A model generated the notes under the pieces. That model was not told the DNA's origin. It was given only the letters and a program-made list of their open reading frames with translations, and made no database searches. This document shows positions 32,805 through 41,090 of a stretch of 64,000 nt of DNA, in pieces; position 1 is the first letter of the stretch, and each line of letters starts with the position of its first letter. Origin of the DNA: Effrenium voratum (lineage: Eukaryota > Sar > Dinophyceae > Suessiales > Symbiodiniaceae); assembly GCA_963377175.1 (NCBI GenBank), contig CAUJNA010003500.1, forward strand, positions 314,170 through 378,169, given 5' to 3'. Both the position numbers and the translations under genes were made by a program.

Positions 32805-34303
32805 CTCCATGTCGCCTGGCCGCCTGACGCTATATTTCTCCTGCTGGAAAGCATACAAACCTGTTCATGCAAACCTGTTCAATCAGGTGTCCGCTCATTG
32901 GTGGTTTGGTTTGGTGGCTTTTGGGGGTTCATGGTGGTTTAGATTTGTATTTGACTTCCTGGTCCGTGCGGCGAGTAAGCTGTGACACATAGCATGCAGT
33001 CCATGTTTCACGCACAACGTCATTCTTGCGCATCTTGGGTGTGAACCTCCTTGAGGGTAAACGGGTGGTTTGGAAAGGAATGAAGGAAAGAAGAAATACA
33101 CAAAGAAACAATAAGCAACAAAAGAAAAAAGGCACGATGGAAAGAATTGAATAACTAAATAATGAAAGAAGAAAAAACAAGAGAGAAAGAGCAAGCTTAC
33201 CTTTGCAACCTCCTCCTTACGCGTAGTTTTTCTTTCTGAGCGAACGAATTCAGGCACTAAAGTGCTGGGAGGGGTGGCAAGATCACTCGGCGCAAACATG
33301 CTTGGCCAGGGCTATGGATGCACTGAAGTTGGGAAGACCCTTTTCATCAATGCCTCGACTTGCACCTTCTCTTACAGGCAACTCGGCCTGAGTCAGCGCT
33401 ACCTATGGGGCAAGGGATGGCTGTTAGTCCAGATGTTTTTGTGGTCATTCAAGTTGGGGTCAGAGTAGCATCACCATTGGTTGGCCCATTCTCGCTTTGC
33501 ACTACAAGTTGTGGGGATTGCATAGCTTCTTGTGGTTTTCTCTGGCTTGTTGTGCTTAAAAAACAGTTTCCAAACAGACCTTTTTTCGAAACAGAGTGAT
33601 TGGTACGCCTTTGACATTAGCCACGAGCGTAATTTCTACCCAAGTGTCGGAGACTTGGCAAGGGTACACTGAGGTTGGTGTCGAGAAACCCACCGTGGAA
33701 TTCGAGCAAAGCTGAGATGCGTAATGCGTATGCCATGTCAATTCGGGACCCGTTGGTGGGACATCGTTTGGGATTTATGTCCAACTGTTTGGTTCCCCAT
33801 GAAAGTTCACAGCCAGGGTTCTCAGAACTGAAGCAGAGAATGACCCTGAAGGGAAACATCCTGGCCAAACAGCTCGCTACTATTGTTCAAATGCTTGACA
33901 CTCCCAGACCCCTTTGTGCCCCACCCAAAACGAGAACCCTTTTTCATGGTTGTTTAGCTCCAACCTTACCATAGTTGTGCAACCTTCCCATCTCAGGGGT
34001 TTATTGCCATCCTACCAACCTCCAGCAATGCTGTTTCCAGTTTGGGTCTTTCTGAAATAGGGTTCCGCCCCTTAACTGCCTGGTTTCCTTTTTGGTTTCC
34101 CTTACATACCAGGGTGTGTACCATTTTGAGAAACTCCGGTTTCTAAGCACCACGAAGTTGTTCGTCGTCGTTGCGCTCTAAGGCCTACGAATGCGCCCAT
34201 TGTTTTCGACTTACCCCCGCCTGAGCTCTTGCGGGGCCAATCACTGGCTGAGCCCGAAACAAGGGGTTTGGTAGAAGGATACATCGAAAAGCCACATGCT
34301 TAA
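23589..34303 (+). CDS. Metallophosphoesterase, UPF0046 / MPPED1-MPPED2 type (12-exon C-terminal core)
   Basis: Calcineurin-like phosphoesterase family enzyme. Relatives hydrolyse phosphomono- or diesters (MPPED2 acts on cyclic nucleotides in vitro) with two metal ions. Exons: 23589-23631, 24600-24653, 25633-25680, 26931-27017, 27871-27934, 28768-28810, 30426-30507, 30789-30846, 31626-31692, 32359-32401, 33310-33377, 34183-34303. Together they encode about 258 codons ending TAA. All five family motifs are present in order: DTHG, HAGDFS, AGNHD, MTHGP and GHIHEGYG, followed by INASTCTFSY and the C-terminal NAPIVFDLP. Exon phases join without a stop. Ten donors are GC and one is GA; every acceptor is AG|G. 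No signal peptide or membrane segment is seen in this part, so it is probably soluble. The true start lies upstream (exons at 21555 and 17960, possibly more). Family assignment is from recalled motifs; substrate is unknown. Confidence 0.92.
23696..23822. repeat. Family G element, complete
   Basis: Bounded by CACTTGCCCAAAGCG and TCCTTTGGGCAAGTGAG. The interior is nearly identical in order to the 18041 copy. Confidence 0.85.
23883..23999. repeat. Family A element
   Basis: Intact ends CTAGGTCCCCCAG and CTCTCTACTGGAGGACCTAG. Confidence 0.92.
24036..24158. repeat. Family D element
   Basis: GGTGGATGGTTGC on the left and TTCGTCCATGCGCC on the right, with the usual CACCACTTTGAAACC and GGGTTGCTTAGGTG interior. 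Confidence 0.75.
24600..24653 (+). CDS. Phosphoesterase exon b (DTH metal motif)
   Basis: CCCAG|GAC ACT CAC GGC reads DTHGRHARISPEHIPEAD. Asp and His are the family's first metal ligands. Donor GAC|GCGCTC (GC), phase 0-0. Confidence 0.93.
24743..25018. repeat. Family D element split by a nested insertion
   Basis: Left half ends TTTGTTGG near 24811; right half resumes GTTGGTTCTTACAATC near 24938. The ~130-bp insert contains a perfect-looking hairpin CTCAGACCACCCATTTTA / TAAAATGGGTGGGCTGAG. TTTGTTGG or TTGTTGG repeats at both junctions may be the target duplication. Confidence 0.6.
25142..25253. repeat. Family C element (reverse orientation)
   Basis: Family C: ends CCCCCTACTCAAAATACCCG / CGGGTATTTGGAGTAGGGG, interior TTTTTTCAGGGTA, GGGAAAACC, TTCCATGGTAAATACC, TAGTAGAGGGTCGACATGAT and ACCCTGAAAAAAGG. 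Largely palindromic, so it should form a long hairpin. Confidence 0.85.
25446..25616. repeat. Family H element, two tandem right halves
   Basis: GGTATGGGTGAAAATTAGACC to TTTTTGACCCACACCG, then a second TTTACCAGGGTTCCATTTTG to CTTTGACCCACACC. It ends 16 bp before the exon at 25633. Confidence 0.7.
25633..25680 (+). CDS. Phosphoesterase exon c (GD metal motif)
   Basis: TCTCAG|GTG reads VLLHAGDFSDRGELEQ, the family's LLHAGDF(T/S) motif with the bridging Asp. Donor CAG|GCAGAG (GC), phase 0-0. Confidence 0.94.
25681..26930 (+). other. GC-AG intron, 1250 bp
   Basis: Contains a family H element at 26779-26875 and a CTTTTAGCAGGGGATC motif (25854) that recurs at 27172, 38428 and 52216. No exon seen inside. 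Confidence 0.75.
26779..26875. repeat. Family H element
   Basis: TATGGGTCAAAGTTCAACC to ACCTATTTTTGACC; the right terminus is short. Confidence 0.72.
26931..27017 (+). CDS. Phosphoesterase exon d (GNHD motif)
   Basis: GCCAG|GTG reads 29 residues from VRSFAQWLKDYPAKEK into VVIAGNHDLSFHE. Asn and His of GNHD are metal and catalytic ligands in the family. Donor GAG|GCGACA (GC), phase 0-0. Confidence 0.95.
27018..27870 (+). other. GC-AG intron, 853 bp
   Basis: Includes direct repeats of a TGGTGATATT...AAAAGAACA(C/T)CTAAT unit (27660-27800, about three copies) and the AGTTCAACTTTTAGCAGGGG motif at 27161. Confidence 0.7.
27871..27934 (+). CDS. Phosphoesterase exon e
   Basis: CTGAG|GCC reads AYCLAKMKKTSMCAEAKAAL then Ala and one base (phase 1). 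Lies between the GNHD motif and the CIYLEDE strand, as expected for the variable insert of the family. Donor GCCG|GCGCCT (GC). Confidence 0.85.
27935..28767 (+). other. GC-AG intron with GA microsatellite
   Basis: The (GA)n tract lies at 28427-28560. No exon inside. Confidence 0.75.
28427..28560. repeat. GA microsatellite
   Basis: (GAGA)n with scattered AAGA and GCGA variants, intronic. Confidence 0.97.
28768..28810 (+). CDS. Phosphoesterase exon f (CIYLEDE strand)
   Basis: TTAG|GT AGC TGC reads SCIYLEDELVEVL with split glycines at both joins (phase 1 in, 2 out). Donor GG|GCACCT (GC). Confidence 0.92.
28811..30425 (+). other. GC-AG intron, 1615 bp, largest of the core gene
   Basis: Holds a family C element (29831-29961). 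Also holds a coding-like open stretch at about 29570-29730 (+) reading DFAKQQVDMFRRGTPYSL, not joined to this gene in phase; possibly an old insertion. Confidence 0.6.
29831..29961. repeat. Family C element
   Basis: CCCCCCTACTCAAAATACCC to GCCGGGTATTTGGAGGTTAC; the right end has GGAGGTTACGG in place of GGAGTAGGGG. Confidence 0.85.
30426..30507 (+). CDS. Phosphoesterase exon g (GSPWQPEFCDWAFN motif)
   Basis: GCGAG|G TAC AAG reads YKIYGSPWQPEFCDWAF followed by NLPRGEALAK. This (G)SPWQP block is the most diagnostic signature of the MPPED/UPF0046 family. Donor AAG|GCGAGC (GC); the intron then continues GGATCGGATCGGATC. Confidence 0.97.
30508..30788 (+). other. GC-AG intron, 281 bp, shortest of the core gene
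   Basis: Begins with a GGATCGGATCGGATC motif that also follows the candidate donor at 57496. A T-run lies at 30543-30575. Confidence 0.8.
30789..30846 (+). CDS. Phosphoesterase exon h (THG metal motif)
   Basis: GCCAG|GTC reads VWAKIPDTVDILMTHGPAQ plus one base (phase 1). The THGP His is a metal ligand. Donor CAAG|GCGGCG (GC). Confidence 0.96.
30847..31625 (+). other. GC-AG intron, 779 bp, with family A
   Basis: Contains family A at 31334-31432. A 92-codon frame (31051-31329) is open but lacks splice edges and family similarity. Confidence 0.7.
31334..31432. repeat. Family A element, internally shortened
   Basis: CTAGGTCC is followed at once by CTTTTTGAGGTTGGGAGGG, so about 15 bp of the left interior is missing. 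The right end is intact. Confidence 0.9.
31626..31692 (+). CDS. Phosphoesterase exon i (GCEDLL motif)
   Basis: GTCAG|GA ATC reads ILDHCNSGLHAGCEDLLTAI plus Lys. GC(E/V)(D/E)LL is conserved in the family. Donor AAG AC|GCTTAG (GC), phase 2. Confidence 0.95.
31693..32358 (+). other. GC-AG intron, 666 bp, with E-F element pair
   Basis: Nearly half is family E (31951-32053) followed directly by family F (32057-32214). Confidence 0.75.
31951..32214. repeat. Family E element fused to family F element
   Basis: Family E left and middle parts, then GGTTCTGGGTGGACCATTTT, then family F in the inverse orientation (CCATTCTTTCCAGGGATCCG to ATGGAAAAGGAATCAACACC). Same order as at 11108. Confidence 0.75.
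32359..32401 (+). CDS. Phosphoesterase exon j (GHIH metal motif)
   Basis: CTGAG|G CAG CGG reads QREIPVHVSGHIHE. Both His of GHIH are ligands. In rat and human MPPED2 one of these positions is replaced by Gly; here it is intact. Donor GAG|GCCAGC (GC); reading through would reach a stop within four codons. Confidence 0.95.
32402..33309 (+). other. GC-AG intron with TTCC and CTTTG microsatellites
   Basis: 908 bp. Microsatellites at 32555-32810 and an A/G-rich tract at 33070-33190. Confidence 0.75.
32555..32810. repeat. TTCC, CTTTG and CTTT microsatellites in series
   Basis: (CCTT)n to 32640, (GCTTT)n at about 32670-32750, then (CTTT)n to 32805. Confidence 0.97.
33310..33377 (+). CDS. Phosphoesterase exon k (GYG...INASTC motif)
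   Basis: GCCAG|GGC TAT GGA reads GYGCTEVGKTLFINASTCTF then SY and two bases (phase 2). Completes the GHIHEGYG motif across the intron. Donor TACAG|GCAACT (GC). Confidence 0.97.
33378..34182 (+). other. GC-AG intron, 805 bp
   Basis: No repeats of the named families; moderately AT-rich. Frames on both strands are open but show no codon bias. Confidence 0.75.
34183..34303 (+). CDS. Phosphoesterase terminal exon l and stop
   Basis: CTAAG|G CCT ACG reads PTNAPIVFDLPPPELLRGQ, followed by an acidic tail ending KPHA and TAA at 34301-34303. (P)TN(A/P)P(I/L)VFDLP is the family's C-terminal signature. The tail after it is lineage-specific. Confidence 0.95.
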
Positions 34304-35790
34304 GAGATTCCAGTGAAGGCTGGAAAAGGAAACAAAAAGGAAACACCAGGTGTCCTTTGTTTCCCTTGTGGAATCTTCAAACGTGGCCATCGTTTCAATG
34401 GAAACCCGGGATCAGCTTTTGACTCCGGAAGAAGACTCTCTTCAGTGGCCCAAGTTTGTATCCTTTCGATGGCGAAAAGGCGCGGCGGTTGTACAGTTCG
34501 CCCAGCGCGAGTCTCGCCCGGCTAGAAAAAGCCTTGGGCGAGTCCCGGGAGATTGGGCGAGAGGGTCATTCAGGTAACCCCTGATTGGTTGGTTTTGATG
34601 CGTGGCTATTAGGTGGGTGTGGGTCAGAATTAAACCACTAGGGGACCGCAGCTTTTAGTCCATGTTTCCATTTACCAAGGTTCAATTTTGTGGTTTCCTT
34701 TTTTTTTTTTGACCCACAGCCAGGTTTAAGTCCATGTTTCCATTTACCAAGGTTCAATTTTGGGGTTTCCTTTTTTTTTCTGACCCACAGCCAGGTGAAC
34801 AGTCAACAGTGGAGTGGTAACCATCCCCAAGAAAGGCATGGGTTTTGAGCCACAAGAAAAGTCTGGGGAGCTGAGCCCCTTCTTGAGGGTAAGTCGGAAG
34901 AGGCATAGGAGTCCTTGGGATCTAGAAAGAGCTGGGGTTCCACTGGTTTAGATTGGGCGTATGCCCCGATAGCCAGAACCCATCTATTTTACCAAAAGGA
35001 CACCTATGGGTTGAGAGATTCTGACATATCCCCCCGGAACCGGTAAGACGATGTTCCAGCCATCCCGAATTTCGGCTCGAACACCTGAAAACCTGTCCGC
35101 CAGGAGAGACGGCAATGGTAGGAGAGAATTCACAACGAAACAGTAAAATATTTTAACCATCATGATACACTCTCTCCCACGTTGCCATGGCACCTGACAT
35201 AGGGTCCCTCCAAAAGGAAACTGATCTTCCAGGTCCCTCCCACTGGTGCCATGTTAGTGGGAGGAAGGGTACGTATCATAGTAATAATTATAATGGTAAT
35301 GGTACTACGAGGATGACGGATGACCGCCACTACCACAAAATAAGAGTAATGATATATTCTAATGAACAGAACGAGAACAATAATAATGATAACAGCCGTC
35401 TTACTCGTAATAGTATCAGTAATAATCATGTGACAGTGATATTGCTAATGATTTTCATGGTGTTAACAACCAATTTTCGGTAATACAACCACACAAATAA
35501 AATACTTCGAAAGGATAAACATAATTGACAGTGATAGAGGTACATGGGGAAATGTAAGCGGTGGCATGCGTAGTGTATCAAATGCATGAAGAATGTGTGC
35601 ACAAGAAATCCAAAAATAACACATCATAATCACCATCCCCAAATGGTTTCTTCACTTTTTTGGTCGGAGAAGCAGCCAATGCCCCGGAAGATTTTTGGAT
35701 AGGAGTGATTTGCATCCAAATTTCAGGAGCTTTGCCGTGGCCCATGCCAGATTTTGGCCCGATCCATAGAGCTGTACTTGGTTTGAGTTA
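34304..35790. other. Downstream of the phosphoesterase stop; no firm gene
   Basis: A + frame from about 34393 reads ETRDQLLTPEEDSLQWPKF and continues basic to 34560; it may be the 3' UTR or a piece of another gene. Two tandem family H copies lie at 34615-34793. 35272-35440 is AT-rich with AATAATAAT-like runs. No AATAAA-type signal is expected in dinoflagellates. Confidence 0.35.
34615..34793. repeat. Family H element with duplicated right arm
   Basis: GTCCATGTTTCCATTTACCA, AGGTTCAATTTT, TTTTGACCCACAGCCAG occurs twice in tandem (34655-34723 and 34726-34793). Confidence 0.8.
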
Positions 35791-35903
35791 CTAGGTCCCC
35801 CAGTAGTGCCCTTTCTCACCCTTTTTGGGGGTTCCCCTACTAGAATAGACTACAGAAAAAAAGTTGGTACCAACTTATTCTAACCTCTCTACTGGAGGCC
35901 TAG
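35791..35903. repeat. Family A element
   Basis: CTAGGTCCCCCAGTAGTGCC to CTACTGGAGGCCTAG; one base lost in the right end. Confidence 0.9.
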
Positions 35904-37956
35904 GTTAGGGCGAAAGTAGCTGGCACCAGTTCCTTTCCGTGGACAAGCGAAGGGAAACTGGGGGCTGCCTCTACTTGTACCCAACTGGACCTGTCCTTAC
36001 GGCTTAACCATAAGCGATTCTGCTGCACATTGATATTCGCGGGGGCCAACATGCTTTGCTACCTCATCCTTGCGACATGGTCCTGACAGCCAGCCTTTTC
36101 CCTTTCTTCCAAGGTGGACTCCCACCTTTTTCACCCCGACCCCGCCCGTGTGAAATCTGAGGTGAGACCATGCTGTTGACGTTGACTGCAAGCCTCACCA
36201 CTGGCCTTGGGGTTCCTTACGAAAACGCGGCAGGTCCGCGTATTACGATGGCTTCCAGAAGCGGCAGCAGCAGAACCACGGCTCTTGGTCGCCTGGGTCT
36301 CAGGGGGTCGATATGGCTGTGGGTCAAAATCTAAATCGTACCCCCAGTTAAAGCCATCCCAATCCAACCACTGAAATAGGTTCTAAAATGGGTGGTGAAT
36401 TCACCTACCCCAAAATGGGATCCCATTGGTTTTGACCCACAGCCATATGGCCGAGATGGGTCGATATGGCGAGTGCGGGCATTGCAGCACACTCCAAAAG
36501 AGATGTTCTGGTCATTTGCGGGGTAGTGGGGATGATTTGGGCCAGAAATCCGTGAGGGTTTTTGCGCCTTGCATGATTGTGTCGACTGGGGAGACTAGAC
36601 TCTTACTATACGATGCCAAGGTTTTGTTTGGACTCAATAGGCCTGAGGATGCTGTTTTGATGGAGATGGAGGCGGGTCACAAGACAAAGCAGGAAAGCAG
36701 AACATTGTGCAACTCGAAGCCAGTGAACAGTAGATATGTCTTCCATGACCGTACAAGTGCACCGTTTCTTGCTTTCGCACTCATGTGTTGCACGCCATGT
36801 GAAATGACGGCACGGGACAAATCTGGAGAGATTTCGTGTCCATGAACTCGGAACGCTATAAGTTGAGCTCCGAAAAACCGGCTCCTCATGGAAGATGGAC
36901 GAGATCCGGCTCTTGTTGGAGCATGTTGAGTCGAGAACGAAACATAAGAACGGATACAGCGCGGTAGTCCCATGCCGTCGAGTGTAGTGCCAACGCAGTG
37001 GCAAGAGGATAGATACTCGCGAAGCAGCGGCTTCACTCCTTCATAATTAGGCAAGACTTAAGCACAGAAAATTGAAGGCCTTGCACACGGGAGTGCCAAG
37101 TGTGCGTAACAAACAGGTGGATCAGCAAAGAAGCATGCCTCTGCAACTGGGAGCAGTTGATGCATGCTTACCATGTCCATAATATTTCCACGCCTTCCAC
37201 TTTGCATATTGCAGCCATCTACTGCGGCAAAGGGGACATCATAGGATACATGCAGCACCAAGATACCGCAGCAAGTACGGGTTTTGCAACAATTGCCCAT
37301 GCAAGTCGGCGAAGTAGCTCATGAAAACGGGAGAGTTCATAGGCTGAGGGCATGCATGCCTGTCCATTGGCGACGCCCTCACAACGGTTGGATAGGTCCT
37401 TGCCTCTTTACACAGGAAACAGATTCAGGTCCCGCTTACTGCAGCTGGAAACCAGGAACTTTTCCCGGTTCTTGGCAATGTTGATTTGTCCTTTGGCTAC
37501 CTATTGCAGTGCTAACTGGCACCGCAGTTTCACACTTACGCAGGAGTCAAGAAGAGAGAGACGCCGAGTGAAAACTGCAGGATCCCAGAAATGGAGTTCA
37601 AAGCCACAAGCAAGCCAACCATTTCGAGGGGCAACTCGTTTTCGCACCACGGTCACCCAGGATGCTGCTCAAAGCGATGGAGGATGGGAGTGCCGAGAGC
37701 TTTGCGGAGTTTCGTTTGGTACCGTGCCCTCAACGGTCTCATGCTTTTGCGCCAAGCCGTTCCCAACCAGGGTCCCAGCTTGTAAACATATACATATATG
37801 TAATTATCTATATACATGCTCCAAGGATCCGAGGCCCAGTTCTTGAAAACGAACGTCTTGTTGCAGCAAAAGTCAATAGAGAAAGAGCATGCCCCTGGCA
37901 TCACGTCAATGTGTTGGATTGCATTGTTCCATGATGCTGCACAAAAGGGACCCCAT
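35904..37956. other. Coding-like remnants, no assignable gene
   Basis: A family B element lies at 36311-36450. A + frame to 36845 includes GETRLLLYDAKVLFGLNRPE. A second frame near 36890 reads MDEIRLLLEHVESRTKHKNG. The - strand carries overlapping frames of 125 and 132 codons (36606-37054). A + stretch at 37190-37320 reads STLHIAAIYCGKGDIIGYM. Lack of splice edges suggests decayed mobile-element or gene copies. Confidence 0.25.
36311..36450. repeat. Family B element (inverse orientation)
   Basis: ATATGGCTGTGGGTCAAAAT to TTTTGACCCACAGCCATATGG; one of the two best end pairs of the family. Confidence 0.88.
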
Positions 37957-38076
37957 CTAGGTCCTCCAGCAGTGCCCTTTTACCCTTTTTTTGGGGAGGG
38001 TTCCACACTAAAATAGACAAACAAGAAAAACAACGGTTACCCAAAAAATCTAGCCTCTCAAATCTGGAGGACCTAG
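37957..38076. repeat. Family A element
   Basis: CTAGGTCCTCCAGCAGTGCC to TCTCAAATCTGGAGGACCTAG; belongs to the CAAATCTGGA right-end subfamily (also 20629, 48064, 61824). Confidence 0.9.
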
Positions 38077-38143
38077 CCATACATTTCCAGTTTTTCCCCC
38101 TTCACATATTGCGCCAGACCCGCGGCCCTTTCAGAATTGAGAG

Positions 38144-38245
38144 GACCTTCACTCCCTGCTGGGCAAGGCCGTGCCTGCGGCGGCAGAGCAGCCGGAGCCC
38201 AGACCGAGAGCTCTTGCGCCCGACCTGCCGGAGCTCTTGTTGTAG
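38144..38245 (+). CDS. Exon candidate, alanine/proline-rich, unidentified
   Basis: TTGAGAG|GAC reads DLHSLLGKAVPAAAEQPEPR and on to PDLPELLL with TAG at 38243-38245. It may end earlier at GC 38216 or GA 38231, or be a terminal exon. High GC3. Confidence 0.45.
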   Translation, partial: DLHSLLGKAVPAAAEQPEPRPRALAPDLPELLL

Positions 38246-38807
38246 GGAAGCATCCCGAACATGGCACATCTAGGGCTCCAAGATCAGCTTCTTGTAGGCT
38301 CCCCATGGCGTTCCCACCAAGAAAAGTGTCCCCTTGGTGGCTCCGATCATCCATCCGGTTCAACTTGGCCTTGTAGCTTTGAATGTGGTCTAGTGGCAGT
38401 TTCCGAATTTCACCCACGAAAAGTTGAACTTTTAGCGGGGGATCTGAGGGCAGCCCCGAAGCTGTTTGTAGGGAAGCATGGCCATTGCAGGGAAATTGTT
38501 TCACCTGTTGCCTTGTTTGTCTTGTTCTTTCTTATTTGTTTAAGAACGATAACATCAAATAAACTTTGCAAACCAACTTAACTTTGAGTGGTGAGCCGGT
38601 CTGGTCCGGTGTCCTTTGAGGTTGATGGCAAAGACCGGTATTGGACACGGCCAACGCTTGCGCTCTGGCTGTGAGACCCCTGGTGGTTGGTTTCCTTTTC
38701 AGCTTTTCCTGGCATTGAGAAGATCGCTTGAAGCTGAAGGTGGCAGCGGCTTGCAACTTCGCGGAGCGGCAGTCAAAACATAAAAAGACATGTGCACCCA
38801 TATGTGA
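38246..38807. other. Non-coding
   Basis: Contains the AGTTGAACTTTTAGCGGGGG motif at 38418. Nothing else recognised. Confidence 0.4.
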
Positions 38808-38885
38808 CTAGGTCCCCCAGCGATTGGTGCTTTTTAACCTTTTTTTTTGGTTGGGAGGGTTCCCCTACTAAAATGGACAGAATAA
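38808..38885. repeat. Family A element, right half lost
   Basis: CTAGGTCCCCCAGCGATTGG to CCTACTAAAATGGACAGAA. Confidence 0.8.
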
Positions 38886-38947
38886 GCTCAGGTGATATCC
38901 CCCAACAGCATGCGGTGCTTTTTTTTAGTGCTCGCACCACCCCGCCC

Positions 38948-39025
38948 TTGTAGAACCTCGTGGAACCTTGGTGGAACCCTGGTGGAACCCTGGTGGAACC
39001 CTGGTGGAACCCTGGTGGAACCTTA
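38948..39025. repeat. Minisatellite TGGTGGAACCC, about six copies
   Basis: 11-bp direct repeat immediately upstream of a family D element. Confidence 0.9.
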
Positions 39026-39114
39026 CCTCAGGGCTGCCCCGGACCACCCCGGAGCCTATCTGGGCTGAGACCCCAAAGCTTTCAGCTGTTGGGGAAAAAC
39101 GGGGCATACTTACT

Positions 39115-39253
39115 ACTGTGGATGGACGAAATCCGTTCGCACCACTTTAAAGCCATGGTTGAAGCCAGTGTTCGTTGGTACTTACATTGGGGAATCGAAT
39201 CATTCCAGGGCCTCTTCGGTGATGCGGAATGGATTTCGCAACCATCCACAGTA
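39115..39253. repeat. Family D element, complete
   Basis: TGTGGATGGACGAAATCCG to GGATTTCGCAACCATCCACAG. Confidence 0.85.
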
Positions 39254-39495
39254 TTCGGGGGATCCCAAGGTTTCGGCGAGTCTGCGGGTAAGTAGGCCGC
39301 TTGGAACTCGGCACGCAGGTAACAAAAAATCCTGGCTGGGTGTTTCGTTTTCTGCGGGTGCTTTAACTTTCGTTGGAGTGTTGAGGCTGGATCGATATCT
39401 CGCTTCTATCGGTGCTGGGCGGTCTCTGCCTCTTGTGTCAAAGATCTTGTGCTATGGCTCTTTTTGTTGCGTCTGGGTCGTTTGACTCGTGCGAG

Positions 39496-39585
39496 GTTGC
39501 GCAAGAGTCGCTTGCTGCTGGCGGAGTTTTTGCACGACCGCGAAGCGCCGGTGGCCAAGAGAGTCCAAGTTAAGCCTTCTTCAAG
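39496..39585 (+). CDS. Exon candidate, basic/leucine-rich, unidentified
   Basis: GCGAG|G TTG CGC reads LRKSRLLLAEFLHDREAPVA and on to KPSS before AAG|GTGAGC (canonical GT donor at 39586). GC donors at 39545 and 39554 are alternatives. Starts in phase 2. Confidence 0.5.
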
Positions 39586-40521
39586 GTGAGCAGTGCCCCA
39601 AACGCCCATCCGCCACTTGAGCGAATGGTTCTACTGCGTTTCCAGAGCATGTACCATGGGGTTCTGGTAAGCGTTAAAAACCTCTACAAGCATGCCAGAA
39701 CCAACTGGCTGACAATGTAAGACTGAGGCAGGGCTCCTGCATCACAAGAAGTTTTGTTGGTTTCTGGCCTTTTTTGTCGGGGTTCCTCCTTTTCCCTCTT
39801 TGGATGTTCCAGTCGGGTGTTGAAATGACCCTGCCTCAGGTTCAGCATCCAAATCCAACGCCAGACGGGCAAGGACAAGGGCCAGGAGAGGGCGCTGAGG
39901 CGCGCTGATCCCTATCTTGACGTTGATTGAAAGATTCGCAGATTTACCCTCCCTCCCACTAACATAGCACCTTGACGGTTAAAAGATCAGATTCCTCTAA
40001 AAGGCGACCTCTTGGTCCTGATTGAGCGCATGTTCGTGTGAGCTTATGGGCAGCTGGTGATGGGCCCACGTGGCTTTAAGCGCGCTTGCATCACACGGGG
40101 CCCTGGTCCAATTTTCGGAGCGCACGCCTGAAGCTTTCGTTGGATTTGCTGAAGCAGTGATTGGCTTCCAGGATGCCACCTGAAAGTCCCAGACAGAAAT
40201 TCTTCAAGACGCGCTTGGCGGTTTCTGAGGGCCGCTCGTCATACCCCAAATGGACATACCCCGCATTAGTTGATATTGCGCGGGTTGTACGGGAAACACG
40301 CCCCAAAATCCCCATTCTTACAGGCCTAGAGGTGGGGCATGTCCATTTGGGGTAAGTTGGCCCTTGGACGGTTGCAAATACCAAAGCTCCCGAAAATGGC
40401 GGATTGCAACAAGGAGAAGTATGGTCAGAAGATGGTTTATGAAATCTGCTATGTGAGCCCCAACAAAATCCGATTCAGAAACTTGCCGCGATTCAGAAAC
40501 TTCGATTCAGAACCGTGGCCA
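39586..40521. other. Probable intron or intergenic
   Basis: Contains an inverted-repeat element at 40237-40354 (ACCCCAAATGGACATACCCC / GGGGCATGTCCATTTGGGGT). CCAG|G ATG at 40171 opens a short frame (MPPESPRQKFFKT) that ends at a possible GC donor; too short to call. Confidence 0.35.
40237..40354. repeat. Inverted-repeat element, 118 bp
   Basis: About 20-bp near-perfect inverted ends; a single copy in the window. Confidence 0.8.
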
Positions 40522-40660
40522 CATAGGTGTCCTTTTTGGATGTTTTGCTAAAATAATTGATGGGTTTCCCTGGTTTACCTGGTGGTTCAATCATCTACCA
40601 GGGAAACCCGTCAATTTCCCCTAAAAGGACACCTGTGCTTGGCCACAGGTGCACCAGTTT
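40522..40660. repeat. Family I element
   Basis: Family I: ends CATAGGTGTCCTTTT / AAAAGGACACCTATG, with an inner palindrome around CCTGGTTTACCTGGTGG and CATCTACCAGGGAAACCC. Other copies at 51822-51905 (partial) and 61587-61707. Confidence 0.8.
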
Positions 40661-40954
40661 GCCAAAAGCAAGCGCGCATGGGTCACCATCGAAGAAATTC
40701 GATGAGCAGAGACGAGGAACGCGGCCAAAAACAACGCAAGCAGGAAGACTCGCAGGAGGGCATGCAGCTTTTTGGTTTCTCCGGAGCTGGATGCGGCTGT
40801 GTCTGAGCCTGCTTCTGGCCAGGGTCAGGAGGAGTCGAAAAGTCCTGGCCAGCAAAGCTGAGAATGCATCCATCGACTGCTATGTGAGCCCCATGCAGTA
40901 TTCCGTGTTCCGTGTCATCCCGAAATCAGCAATTGATGAAATATGTGATATGTT

Positions 40955-41090
40955 CCCTCCAACTCAAAATACCCGCCTTTTTCAGGGTATTTTCGGGAGC
41001 ACCTGGCTTTTCATGGTAAATACCTCCTTTTTTAGTAGAGGGTTGACATGATACCCTGAAAAAAGGCCGGGTATTTGGAGGTTACAGGGG
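40955..41090. repeat. Family C element
   Basis: CTCAAAATACCCGCC to GGCCGGGTATTTGGAGGTTAC; same right-end variant as the 29831 copy. Confidence 0.85.

Noticed and set aside
32397..32985. 181-191 codon Phe/Leu/Ser frames
   Set aside because: TTCC, CTTTG and CTTT repeats inside a phosphoesterase intron.
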